The position numbers were made by a program, and so were the translations under genes. A stretch of 35,990 nucleotides of DNA from Nanobdellota archaeon (lineage in GTDB: Archaea > Nanobdellota > Nanobdellia > Woesearchaeales > B3-WOES), in the NCBI GenBank assembly GCA_023131705.1, contig JAGLZG010000078.1, positions 1 to 35,990 on the forward strand, written 5' to 3'. How positions within the stretch are numbered: the stretch's first letter is position 1; each line of letters opens with the position of its first letter. The notes beneath the pieces were generated by a model that ran no database searches, was not told the DNA's origin, and saw only the letters and a list, made by a program, of their open reading frames with translations. Shown here piece by piece: positions 16,126-22,266 of the stretch.

Positions 16126-16323
16126 GAGACAGGAGGCAGGCTTCCAGTTGGAGCTGAGGCTGTTGATTATACAATCAATATTGATTTCTGGACTGACATA
16201 TCTCCAGAGGCTGCATATGATTACATTGTCAGGAAGGAACTCCCTGACAGGATTCCTCCTGACAAATGGAAGAGACTCTGTGACAAAGTTGGGATTTTAG
16301 AAGGTTCAGGAGGGAGGAGATAA
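16126..16323 (+). other. Start-less coding-like frame after TGA (65 codons)
   Basis: Directly after the TGA at 16123-16125 the same frame stays open for 65 codons to a TAA at 16321-16323. The text reads like real protein: VDYTINIDFWTDISPEAAYD, then LPDRIPPDKWKRLCDKVGIL. It has no ATG, GTG or TTG codon. Its stop overlaps the next ATG as TAATG, the coupling seen between true genes here. It could be a stop-codon readthrough extension of the preceding protein, a small gene that lost its start or uses a rare start such as ATT, or a remnant. An AGGAGG lies at 16131-16136. Confidence 0.5.
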
Positions 16324-16529
16324 TGGCATATAAAAAAGGAGACAAGAATTATATCATCTTTGATGCCAGATTCACAGTTGATCCAGAGAGGGCTGCTGTC
16401 TTGATGGTATGTGATGATCTGGAAGATGCAAAGGAATACAGAGCTGATGTTCTTGCTGCTGATAGTGTGATTGTTGAGAATGAATTTATTAATAGCAAGC
16501 AGTGTGAAGCAACTGGATTGACATGGTAA
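16323..16529 (+). CDS. Small hypothetical protein (68 aa)
   Basis: The start overlaps the stop of the preceding frame (TAATG), with GGAGGGAGGAGA upstream. The product (KNYIIFDARFTVDPERAAVL, then DLEDAKEYRADVLAADSVIV) has the beta-alpha-beta look of small phage proteins with a KDGRFxV-like fold, but no family is recognised. It is followed after 12 bases by another small gene with its own AAAAGGAGG. Confidence 0.65.
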   Translation: MAYKKGDKNYIIFDARFTVDPERAAVLMVCDDLEDAKEYRADVLAADSVIVENEFINSKQCEATGLTW

Positions 16530-16541
16530 AAAGGAGGCAAT

Positions 16542-16799
16542 ATGTCTGAGCTCACAACTTGCAACTTCTGCAATCTCAGAGGGATCAGGGCAAGATACAA
16601 AGGAACAGGGACAAGGCTGTATATGAGACCTTCAAATTTTATGGGAGGGACTGATATCTTTGCTGTCCCTGCTGGAGAGAAGCTCCCTCCCAGAGAGAAG
16701 ATGGTTTCTCCCTGTGATAAATATCCCAATGGGAATGAAGCATATGACAAATATCATATCTCATGGATGATGGAGATTCCTTCTCAGTGTGCGTGCTGA
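16542..16799 (+). CDS. Small hypothetical protein with Cys pairs (85 aa)
   Basis: ATG 16542 follows AAAAGGAGG. The 85-residue product has CNFC near the start, a C in SPCDKY and a CAC end, so a zinc site is possible. The middle (FMGGTDIFAVPAGEKLPPRE) is typical of a conserved phage family whose members share the PPxEKMxxPC pattern, but I cannot name it. It is the last gene before a strong terminator. Confidence 0.65.
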   Translation: MSELTTCNFCNLRGIRARYKGTGTRLYMRPSNFMGGTDIFAVPAGEKLPPREKMVSPCDKYPNGNEAYDKYHISWMMEIPSQCAC

Positions 16800-16854
16800 G
16801 AAGGTTGTGAGGAAAATATGATGAGGAAAGGAGGTTGACAAAATAATATGACAG

Positions 16855-16888
16855 GAAGGGCTCTTCACCCCAGAGTCCTTCTTTTTTT
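16855..16888 (+). terminator. Rho-independent terminator
   Basis: GAAGGGCTCT at 16855-16864 pairs with AGAGTCCTTC at 16872-16881 (10 bp, one G-U), with a 7-base loop and seven T after it. It ends the 15076-16799 group. Confidence 0.88.
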
Positions 16889-16889
16889 C

Positions 16890-16917
16890 TTGACTGTTAT
16901 ATTTTTTAAATTATATT
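16890..16917 (+). promoter_or_regulatory. Promoter, TTGACT-16-TATATT
   Basis: TTGACT at 16890-16895 and TATATT at 16912-16917 with 16 bases between, starting right at the end of the terminator T-run. It would drive the HTH protein and replisome organiser genes. Confidence 0.65.
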
Positions 16918-16963
16918 TGTAATTATAGTTATAATTTTCAACACTTAAAAAGGAGGTCAATTG

Positions 16964-17137
16964 ATGTCAAGTGTCAAGTCACTGAAAAAGAGGATTGACA
17001 AAGCTGGAAGGAAGGAAATTGCAAAGAGAACAGGCATTACATATCATGTCCTGTCTCACAAGTTGAATGGTTTTTCAGAATTCAAAGAGGAGGAAATTGC
17101 CAAAATAGAGAAGGCTCTCTCAAAGACTGGAGAATAG
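16964..17137 (+). CDS. Small helix-turn-helix protein (Cro/CI-like)
   Basis: A 57-residue frame starting at ATG 16964 after ACACTTAAAAAGGAGG. The text SLKKRIDKAGRKEIAKRTGI then YHVLSHKLNGFSEFKEEEIA fits a lambda-repressor-type helix-turn-helix: helix, turn at RTGI, recognition helix YHVLSHKLNG, and a closing helix EEEIAKIEKAL. It has no dimerisation domain and resembles small Cro-like or replication regulators. Its TAG is immediately followed by the ATG of the replisome organiser gene, so the two are coupled. It may regulate this operon from the promoter at 16890; the target is not shown by the sequence. Confidence 0.7.
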   Translation: MSSVKSLKKRIDKAGRKEIAKRTGITYHVLSHKLNGFSEFKEEEIAKIEKALSKTGE

Positions 17138-17968
17138 ATGTATTGGTTCAAACATATTGCAAGATCAACATCCGATCCAGATATCCTTGAGTCAATTTTC
17201 ACATTTGGGAGCGATGGGTATTTTGTTTTTTTTAACACACTTGAAGTGCTCTCCAGAGAGAATTGTGTTGAAAAACCTTTGAGCATAAACTTCGATGCAT
17301 ATCATTCTTATTTTCCAAGAGTTACAAAGCGAAAGCTCAAGGAGATTCTTACCTTCTTTGAAGGCAAAAAAAGATTTTTTTTAAAAAAGAATTCAAAAAA
17401 AATTCCGTTTTTTGATAAAAGCTTTTCAATTTCTTGTAATAAACTATCAGCATTATCAGATACTTACACGAAAAATGTTAGAAGAAAGTTGTCACAGTCT
17501 GACAATAATGTTTCCAATAAGAAACAGAATAAGAAAAGAACTAAAAAAAACAAACAAAAAAAGATTGCTCCTGATAAAAAGGGAGAACAGAAAAAAGGGA
17601 AGTCTCCTCCTGAGATGATGCCATTTATGATCAATGGACAGGGAATTGAAAAGAGATTCCATCACAATCTAATCAAGGATCATGGGAATTGGAATGCTGA
17701 AAGATATTATTATAGAGCAAGGAATGCAAGAAATGTGAAGGCATATATCACAGGAGGTCTCAAGGATGATCCTGCTGGCAAGCTTGGATATATAAAGCAA
17801 GCCAAAGCTGAGGAGAGTGATCATCCTGAGAGAGTCCAGACATGGATCAAAGAGACTATTCATGGAATCAAGGTCATAAAATTGCCAGACGGAAAAGAAT
17901 CAGAGACAAGACCGATTCAATCAATTGGACAGATAATTGATGATCTGTCTGAAAACAAGCTCAACTAA
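17138..17968 (+). CDS. Replisome organiser-like replication initiation protein
   Basis: A 276-residue protein. The N-terminal domain (YWFKHIARSTSDPDILESIF then GSDGYFVFFNTLEVLSRENC) resembles the Lin1244/Lin1753-type domain of phage replisome organisers, including the 'kYGxdGyxvfx' core. A very basic linker (about 115-165, NKKQNKKRTKKNKQKK) follows, then a C-terminal region (about 190-276) with IDDLSENKLN at the end. Organisers bind the origin and load the helicase, so an origin may lie within or near this gene; none was identified. The 5' part (to about 17560) is A/T-rich with long A and T runs and some CpG, while the 3' part has the usual phage codon use, so the gene looks chimeric. Start ATG follows the upstream TAG directly. 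Confidence 0.6.
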   Translation: MYWFKHIARSTSDPDILESIFTFGSDGYFVFFNTLEVLSRENCVEKPLSINFDAYHSYFPRVTKRKLKEILTFFEGKKRFFLKKNSKKIPFFDKSFSISCNKLSALSDTYTKNVRRKLSQSDNNVSNKKQNKKRTKKNKQKKIAPDKKGEQKKGKSPPEMMPFMINGQGIEKRFHHNLIKDHGNWNAERYYYRARNARNVKAYITGGLKDDPAGKLGYIKQAKAEESDHPERVQTWIKETIHGIKVIKLPDGKESETRPIQSIGQIIDDLSENKLN

Positions 17969-18098
17969 TTAACCAGAATCAAATGAGAGCTCACTGGAGA
18001 CATTCTGAGAGAGGATCATGGGATATCGTGATGGATACCAGCAGCGGATCAGCTCAAAGAGCTTCTGAGAGCCTCCAGATGATTCTGAGGAGATAAAA

Positions 18099-18350
18099 AT
18101 GGGTATTTATGAATATAGAGCAGCATTCAAATTGCAGAACAATCCATTCTATGCTCTGATTATGGCTGCAATGATGAAGGCTGATTCAAAAAACAGCCTC
18201 AAGCTCAGGACATTATTCCCTGAGATATGGGAAGAGCTCAAGAGGAGGAATCAAGCTCTTGGAGGAATGATTGGAGCCGAGGCAGCAGGAAGATTCAGAC
18301 AGGAGAGGGGAGGCTCATGCAGAATTTTGATAAATACACAGAAGAGATGA
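18099..18350 (+). CDS. Small hypothetical protein (83 aa)
   Basis: ATG 18099 follows GAGGAGATAAAA. The product has a helical core (NPFYALIMAAMMKADSKNSL then LRTLFPEIWEELKRRNQALG) and an Arg-rich end. The pattern 'MxADxxNxxKLrxxFPEvweElxxR' is common in phage genes near replication modules, without known function. Its end overlaps the next gene by 34 bases. The 130 bases before it contain only short unsupported frames. Confidence 0.6.
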   Translation: MGIYEYRAAFKLQNNPFYALIMAAMMKADSKNSLKLRTLFPEIWEELKRRNQALGGMIGAEAAGRFRQERGGSCRILINTQKR

Positions 18351-18682
18351 GGCAATTTGAAAAGTCCAGTCTCTTCTCGAAACATTATACAAGACTGATC
18401 AAGGGAATTAAGACAAGGACTCAGGATGAGCCAGTGACATCCAGAGAGATTGAGAAGAGGCTCAATCTGAGTGGCTCACAGATCAGGAGATTGATCCAGC
18501 ATGGCAGGAGGAATGGAGTCCAGATTGCCAGCGGTGATCAAGGATATTATATTGCAGAGAATTATGAGCAGCTGCTGGGGACAATCCAGCACCTGAAAGA
18601 GAGGAGAAATTCCCTCCATTATACTATTGTCAAGATGAGAGAGGGAAGTGGTCAAATTAAACAAATGGAGATGTTTGTATGA
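18317..18682 (+). CDS. Winged-helix-like DNA-binding protein
   Basis: A 121-residue protein starting at ATG 18317 (AGAGGGGAGG upstream), chosen over a longer frame at 18227 that has no site. The segment VTSREIEKRLNLSGSQIRRL then HGRRNGVQIASGDQGYYIAE is a winged helix: helix-turn-helix followed by a beta wing with the 'G..I.S...GYyia' pattern used by many phage regulators and replication accessory proteins. The C-terminus is helical. It probably binds DNA; the site is unknown. The stop overlaps the next gene as ATGA. Confidence 0.65.
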   Translation: MQNFDKYTEEMRQFEKSSLFSKHYTRLIKGIKTRTQDEPVTSREIEKRLNLSGSQIRRLIQHGRRNGVQIASGDQGYYIAENYEQLLGTIQHLKERRNSLHYTIVKMREGSGQIKQMEMFV

Positions 18683-18996
18683 ATGGAAGTATTATTCAAC
18701 TGGACAAGGACACAGAGGAAAAGATCAAAAAATTCAAGAATGGAGAGATCAACATTCAGGAGCTGAAGGATTATTTTTTCAGCCAGATGCATGACTATTC
18801 TGAGAAGAGGCTGTCTGAAAAAATGGAATCTGTCTTCAGCATAGTTGTTGATGTCAGGAAAAGATATCCAGAGGAAAGCGACAAGCTTGTTAATGGATCA
18901 GGAAGTGCTGATCCTCATATTCCTGACAGCAAATTTGCAGCTGGAGTCAGATTTGGATGTGATCTGATCAATCAAGAGATCAGCGAGCTCAAATGA
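18679..18996 (+). CDS. Hypothetical helical protein (105 aa)
   Basis: The gene starts in an ATGA overlap with the preceding gene and ends in another ATGA overlap with the next, so it is within a tightly coupled chain. The product is mainly helical (DTEEKIKKFKNGEINIQELK, KRLSEKMESVFSIVVDVRKR) with a Gly/Ser linker (VNGSGSADPH). No family is recognised. Confidence 0.6.
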   Translation: MNGSIIQLDKDTEEKIKKFKNGEINIQELKDYFFSQMHDYSEKRLSEKMESVFSIVVDVRKRYPEESDKLVNGSGSADPHIPDSKFAAGVRFGCDLINQEISELK

Positions 18997-19112
18997 GATG
19001 GATCAATCCTGACTGGCTGGGAAGGCTGATTGTTGCAACTCTTTTTGCTGCAATGGTTGGATCATTGGTCTTCACTTTTATCTGTTTGATCAGGATGTGT
19101 CATATTTTATGA
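18993..19112 (+). CDS. 39-residue single-span membrane protein
   Basis: ATG 18993 overlaps the upstream TGA (ATGA). The frame encodes RWINPDWLGRLIVATLFAAM followed by VGSLVFTFICLIRMCHIL, i.e. a short soluble start and one membrane span of about 22 residues. The size, the overlap and the clean hydrophobic segment support a real microprotein. Function unknown. Confidence 0.55.
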   Translation: MRWINPDWLGRLIVATLFAAMVGSLVFTFICLIRMCHIL

Positions 19113-19128
19113 TTGAGAATGATGCCAG

Positions 19129-19251
19129 ATGTCAACAATAATTTTTATTATTGCAGGATTTGCAATTCTTTTTTATATTGCTTATAGATTGACACAGGCA
19201 TGGAGAGTCCTGAAAAATATTTCATATATTTACAAAAAGGATCAGAATTGA
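19129..19251 (+). CDS. 40-residue single-span membrane protein
   Basis: ATG 19129 opens a frame with an N-terminal membrane span (STIIFIIAGFAILFYIAYRL) and a basic cytoplasmic-type tail (TQAWRVLKNISYIYKKDQN). Its TGA overlaps the next TTG start. It is the second membrane microprotein in a row. N-out or N-in topology is not decided; the basic tail suggests it stays in the cytoplasm. The ribosome site is weak. Confidence 0.5.
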   Translation: MSTIIFIIAGFAILFYIAYRLTQAWRVLKNISYIYKKDQN

Positions 19252-19436
19252 ACATCAAGGCAGAAAAGAAAAAAGACATTAAGCAGCAGCTGAGTGATGC
19301 TGCTCAATATATAGACAAGCTGGAGATCAAGGTCAAGCAGCAGGATCAACAACTCCTCCAAGACTATCTCCTGATTGTCCAGCTCACAAAGAAATATAAG
19401 GAGCTGAAAGCTATTAAGTGGCAATTTCACAATTGA
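19248..19436 (+). CDS. Small coiled-coil protein (62 aa)
   Basis: A TTG at 19248 overlaps the preceding TGA and has AAAAGG upstream at 19235-19240; an alternative in-frame ATG at 19200 lies inside the membrane microprotein. The product is almost entirely charged helix (IKAEKKKDIKQQLSDAAQYI, DKLEIKVKQQDQQLLQDYLL), likely coiled coil. Together with the membrane protein before it, this could form a membrane-tethered pair, but no spanin motif is present. Confidence 0.5.
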   Translation: MNIKAEKKKDIKQQLSDAAQYIDKLEIKVKQQDQQLLQDYLLIVQLTKKYKELKAIKWQFHN

Positions 19437-19443
19437 GGATCAT

Positions 19444-19734
19444 TTGCCAACATCAACCGACTGCATAAATCAAAAAGACTGTAAAATTCTGGCTCATGAT
19501 GAGCTGGCTTGCAGCATCAATTGCACTCAATACACTTCAGAAGCATATTCTAAAATGGGAGACAATACTTTACAGGGGGAGATATTCATCAGCAAAAAAA
19601 TTGCAAGAGACATTCTTGGCATGGCTGAGGAGATTCAATCAAAGAGTATAATTTTTGAGAACAGATGGAGGCTGCTGGCTGATGCTTGCCTTCTTAAATA
19701 TCCAGAATTATCAAAGGACTTCACTATTCACTAA
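19444..19734 (+). CDS. Hypothetical protein with Cys residues (96 aa)
   Basis: TTG 19444 with GAGGA a few bases upstream starts a 96-residue product: STDCINQKDCKILAHDELAC followed by CSINC-like spacing, then a helical second half (KKIARDILGMAEEIQSKSII). The N-terminal Cys cluster may bind metal. Not recognised. Another gene with its own AAAGGGGAG leader follows. Confidence 0.5.
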   Translation: MPTSTDCINQKDCKILAHDELACSINCTQYTSEAYSKMGDNTLQGEIFISKKIARDILGMAEEIQSKSIIFENRWRLLADACLLKYPELSKDFTIH

Positions 19735-19761
19735 TTCTTACCTTCACAAAGGGGAGCTTTT

Positions 19762-20118
19762 ATGTTCATACAGATTTATATCAAGGATGAGCTTATCACC
19801 AGATATGGCTCAATATTTCTCCATAAACCAAATCCAGAGCTTGAAGGGACTCAGATGATTCTATCTGGATTTGAATACAAAGTTATTGAAGGAGAAAATA
19901 CTATTGAATTGAGGATTGCACATGATAAGGATGTTATTGGAGGGAAGAGTCCCATCCAAAAAGAACAGTCAGGAGATACACAAGAACAGGAAGACCAGAC
20001 AAAGGTGGATATCTCCCAGCAAGAGATTCCTCCAGTGGAGAGACCAGAGCATGATTCAACTGATGCAGCAGAGAATTCAGAGACAGTCACTCCAGAGAGT
20101 CCAGAAGATAAAGATTAA
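19762..20118 (+). CDS. Hypothetical protein with acidic disordered tail, overlaps RusA
   Basis: ATG 19762 follows CACAAAGGGGAG, a good site. Residues 1-58 look folded (FIQIYIKDELITRYGSIFLH, ILSGFEYKVIEGENTIELRI). Residues from about 60 are Glu/Asp/Ser/Pro-rich and low complexity (EQEDQTKVDISQQEIPPVER), and this part coincides with the first half of the RusA gene in another frame. The folded start is probably genuine. The tail may be translated as disordered text imposed by RusA codons. Confidence 0.5.
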   Translation: MFIQIYIKDELITRYGSIFLHKPNPELEGTQMILSGFEYKVIEGENTIELRIAHDKDVIGGKSPIQKEQSGDTQEQEDQTKVDISQQEIPPVERPEHDSTDAAENSETVTPESPEDKD

Positions 20119-20296
20119 CTTCTTTTTTCCTGATCTGAAAGTTGCCGATCTGACAAATAAAGCAGATTCTGTCATGGATTTGCTTGTTGACTTTGGGATC
20201 ATCAAAGATGATTCATGGCTGGTCTGTCCTGAGTTGCATCTGTCAGGAGAGTTGAAGAGAGGCTCTGCTGGTTGTGAAATATTTATCTTAACATAA
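19922..20296 (+). CDS. rusA: RusA-like Holliday junction resolvase
   Basis: A 124-residue protein with RusA landmarks: EGRVPSKKNS near the start, WISPSKRFLQW, then FFFPDLKVADLTNKADSVMD and LLVDFGIIKDDSWL. RusA dimers resolve Holliday junctions using clustered acidic residues (D76, D82, D86, D97-98 region here). The usual DLDN is DLTN, replacing the second Asp by Thr78, a change I believe occurs in some phage RusA-like proteins. ATG 19922 is preceded by GAGGA at 19911-19915. The first 197 bases overlap the previous gene in a different frame. It likely processes replication or recombination intermediates, together with the other DNA-metabolism genes. Confidence 0.85.
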   Translation: MIRMLLEGRVPSKKNSQEIHKNRKTRQRWISPSKRFLQWRDQSMIQLMQQRIQRQSLQRVQKIKINFFFPDLKVADLTNKADSVMDLLVDFGIIKDDSWLVCPELHLSGELKRGSAGCEIFILT

Positions 20297-20307
20297 AAGG
20301 AGGAAGT

Positions 20308-20766
20308 GTGAGAATATCTAAAATCAAGAATCTCAAGAATTCCATTCTGATTGAATGGGAGACAAAGGAAAGCTCTGGGACTGTCAACTTTCATATGTTG
20401 GAATCAACAGAGAGAGCAAAGCCCACATTTTATCAGGCATTGCTGAAGCTCAGACCTTTTGTAATCCTAATGTGTGAGCTGGCTGATGGGTATGCTGAGA
20501 CAATGAGAGTCTCTGGAGTGTCACTCACAGAAGTTGGAGACTCCTGCTTGATGGGAGCAAAGATCACAGCAATTAAGAAATTGACAAAGAGTGATGATGT
20601 CATGAATGTGATCACTCCATTCAAATCTGCAAAGAATCCAGAGGACAAAAAACAGAATCCAAAAAAGATCATGCCTGAGAAGTGCCTCAAAGCAATCGGC
20701 AAGCTGATCTCTGAAGCTGAAGCATATATCAAGGGAGAGAGGGAGCAGACAAAGCTGGATATCTAA
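20308..20766 (+). CDS. Conserved phage hypothetical protein (152 aa)
   Basis: GTG 20308 follows CATAAAAGGAGG. The product pattern (ILIEWETKESSGTVNFHMLE, then KLRPFVILMCELADGYAETM, GVSLTEVGDSCLMGAKITAI) is that of a widespread phage family found near RusA and recombination genes, with a mixed alpha/beta first half and a helical Lys-rich C-terminus. Function unknown. Two hairpins follow before the CpG-rich island. Confidence 0.65.
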   Translation: MRISKIKNLKNSILIEWETKESSGTVNFHMLESTERAKPTFYQALLKLRPFVILMCELADGYAETMRVSGVSLTEVGDSCLMGAKITAIKKLTKSDDVMNVITPFKSAKNPEDKKQNPKKIMPEKCLKAIGKLISEAEAYIKGEREQTKLDI

Positions 20767-20777
20767 TAACTTACAAA

Positions 20778-20825
20778 GGCAGCAATTGAAACAGCTGCCA
20801 TTTGTATTGTTGGAGGAAACTCCAA
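20778..20825 (+). terminator. Two short hairpins before the CpG-rich island (weak terminator)
   Basis: GGCAGC (20778-20783) pairs with GCTGCC (20794-20799), and TTGGAG-GAAA-CTCCAA (20810-20825) forms a 6-bp stem with a GAAA loop. Only a T5 run (20834 onward) follows, so termination is uncertain. Confidence 0.4.
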
Positions 20826-20869
20826 GATCAGAACAATTTTTATAGACGGCTAACCGATAAGGAGGTTTT

Positions 20870-21184
20870 ATGTTAATTAAAATGGATCCGTATGAAATAG
20901 TCAAAGTTTATGAATCAGCGAAAACTGTGCCTGAATTTACAAAAGTTCTTGTGGATAAGGGGGTGCATCCTGATATAGCGAATAAGTTGTGTCACGTTAT
21001 TGATGCCGCCGCTGATAAATGGGAAGTTGATCTTTCCGCATCCTCCAACAAATCAAGCCCAAAATATCCGAAGTTTAAAGATTTTTGGAAGTTGGTTCCG
21101 AATCGTGATAAAGCACTCGGTATAATGACTATGGATGAAATTAAACAATGGTCTGAAACGGTTTTTAGCGCAGCTCGATTATAG
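20870..21184 (+). CDS. Foreign-looking hypothetical protein (104 aa)
   Basis: ATG 20870 follows AAGGAGG. The protein has a helical N-terminal half (DPYEIVKVYESAKTVPEFTK, DKGVHPDIANKLCHVIDAAA) and a second part with KFKDFWKLVPNRDKALGIMT and IKQWSETVFSAARL. It is not recognised. The codon use differs from all flanking genes. As a compact cargo gene inside a phage early region it could be a host-interaction or defence-related protein, but no motif supports that. Confidence 0.6.
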   Translation: MLIKMDPYEIVKVYESAKTVPEFTKVLVDKGVHPDIANKLCHVIDAAADKWEVDLSASSNKSSPKYPKFKDFWKLVPNRDKALGIMTMDEIKQWSETVFSAARL

Positions 21185-21255
21185 TCGGATACTTCGGGCG
21201 TTGATCGCCGTTGTCAATAATTCCAAGCTCATAACGAAAATTGAAAGGATGCCAA

Positions 21256-21576
21256 ATGTTACTTGGTGCTAAAATTTTAAACAAGGATGATGGTTGGTGG
21301 CTTGAGGTTAAATCACCACTCGGATTAAATGGTATGATTAACTTGTCTAATCTTAATGGTGATATAATTCAACAGGCTTTTTGTCAGTGGGCTAATGGAA
21401 ATTGGTCTCACGAAAAAGAGGAAGCTGAACTTTCCACATTTGATAACAACGAAAGGGATGTAATTTGCTCCGATGATCTTTGCGACTATTGTGCCAATAG
21501 ACCAAAGCTTTGTAATTTCTGTGAGACAGGAATCTTTAATAAGTTCAAAGGCAGCAAACTGACACCCATTTCGTAA
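21256..21576 (+). CDS. Foreign-looking protein with zinc-knuckle Cys cluster (106 aa)
   Basis: ATG 21256 is chosen because AAAGGA lies six bases upstream; the in-frame TTG at 21241 overlaps it. Residues 1-75 are mixed alpha/beta (GWWLEVKSPLGLNGMINLSN, QAFCQWANGNWSHEKEEAEL); the C-terminus has CSDDLCDYC, then LCNFCETG, four or more Cys that could form a zinc site. It shares the CpG-rich codon use of the gene before it and probably arrived with it. Function unknown. Confidence 0.6.
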   Translation: MLLGAKILNKDDGWWLEVKSPLGLNGMINLSNLNGDIIQQAFCQWANGNWSHEKEEAELSTFDNNERDVICSDDLCDYCANRPKLCNFCETGIFNKFKGSKLTPIS

Positions 21577-21607
21577 ACGTTGTTTTCAATAAAAAAGGAG
21601 GTTAATA

Positions 21608-21835
21608 ATGGCAGTCAAAGGATATGAGAAGGGATGCAGATTTGTCAAGGAGCATCCTGAGAATCCATGTTATTTGAGGGATGGAGATAGTGCTCTCATG
21701 AAGGTTGACAGGGGAGCTGTTGAAATATGCTCAACTTGCAGAAGGGAAAAGAGCAAGCTTGACAAGGCAATCACTGGAGAGCTCAAGGCAACTCTCCCAT
21801 CCACAACATTCAAAGACTCACTGAGGGAGGTCTGA
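21608..21835 (+). CDS. Small hypothetical protein (75 aa)
   Basis: ATG 21608 follows AAAAAAGGAGG. The codon use is again typical of the phage, marking the end of the island. The product (MAVKGYEKGCRFVKEHPENP, then ICSTCRREKSKLDKAITGEL) has two or three Cys and a basic helical end. Not recognised. Confidence 0.6.
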   Translation: MAVKGYEKGCRFVKEHPENPCYLRDGDSALMKVDRGAVEICSTCRREKSKLDKAITGELKATLPSTTFKDSLREV

Positions 21836-21839
21836 GCAT

Positions 21840-22187
21840 ATGGGACAGTGCATGAAGTGCGGAGCAGTGCTGGAAGGGACTGGGACAGTCTGTCCCAATG
21901 GTTGTCCTGAGCCTCAGCCAGCCTCAGACGATAGCAAGGATGCTGAGAGATATATGCTTGAATGTCCAGTTGTCACTGATGCCTGTCAGTGCCTGAAGTG
22001 CCCTCTCTTCACAAAGGAGGATTGTCCCAGAGTTGATCCAGCTCACAAGGTCATGTGTCTTCAATATGATCATGCTTATTATAATTTTTTGAAAGCAATG
22101 CAGGAATTCATTGACGAAAATGGATATATTAAAATAGGGAGGAATGATCTTGCAGCTGGAGCACCCAGGAGGATGCTGAATGTCTAA
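21840..22187 (+). CDS. Cys-rich zinc-ribbon hypothetical protein (115 aa)
   Basis: Begins MGQCMKCGAVLEGTGTVCPN with GC following, a classical zinc ribbon of two Cys pairs. A second Cys cluster (CPVVTDACQCLKCPLF, EDCPRVD) follows at about 42-62. A helical segment (HAYYNFLKAMQEFIDENGYI) closes the protein. The ATG is five bases after the previous stop and GGGAGG lies upstream. Its end overlaps the next micro-ORF. Many phage early regions carry such multi-zinc proteins, whose role is unknown. Confidence 0.65.
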   Translation: MGQCMKCGAVLEGTGTVCPNGCPEPQPASDDSKDAERYMLECPVVTDACQCLKCPLFTKEDCPRVDPAHKVMCLQYDHAYYNFLKAMQEFIDENGYIKIGRNDLAAGAPRRMLNV

Positions 22188-22266
22188 AAAAAAGAAGGCT
22201 GTCAGGAAAAAGAAGCTCAGGAAGATGAAGAGCCTGAGCAGGAGAATCAACAGGAGGAAAAAATGA
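22180..22266 (+). CDS. 28-residue highly basic microprotein
   Basis: ATG 22180 overlaps the previous gene by eight bases and its TGA overlaps the next ATG (ATGA). AGGAGG lies at 22168-22173. The product is almost wholly Lys and Arg (SKKKKAVRKKKLRKMKSLSR then RINRRKK), so it probably contacts nucleic acid if made. Strong ribosome site and double overlap support it. Confidence 0.55.
   Translation: MSKKKKAVRKKKLRKMKSLSRRINRRKK

Larger units (their letters stand above)
20845..21600 (+). other. CpG-rich two-gene island (probable recent transfer)
   Basis: By eye this stretch has about 20 CpG sites in its first 380 bases, compared with about two in 600 bases of the fibre gene. Codons such as CCG, GGT, CTT and CGT appear that neighbours avoid. 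It contains two complete genes and a CpG-rich spacer (21185-21240). No inverted repeats, transposase or att-like duplication were seen at the ends. Confidence 0.7.

Noticed and set aside
16850-16924. 24-codon ATG frame over the terminator at 16855
   Set aside because: It runs through the stem, the T-run and the promoter; the non-coding signals explain the sequence better.
17983-18096. Short frames (37 and 16 codons) between the replisome organiser and 18099
   Set aside because: No good ribosome site for the longer one, and the texts show no convincing protein character.
19248-19436. Spanin (Rz-like) role for the membrane/coiled-coil pair at 19129-19436
   Set aside because: No lipobox, no periplasmic Pro-rich part, and the pair is far from the lysis genes in the early region.
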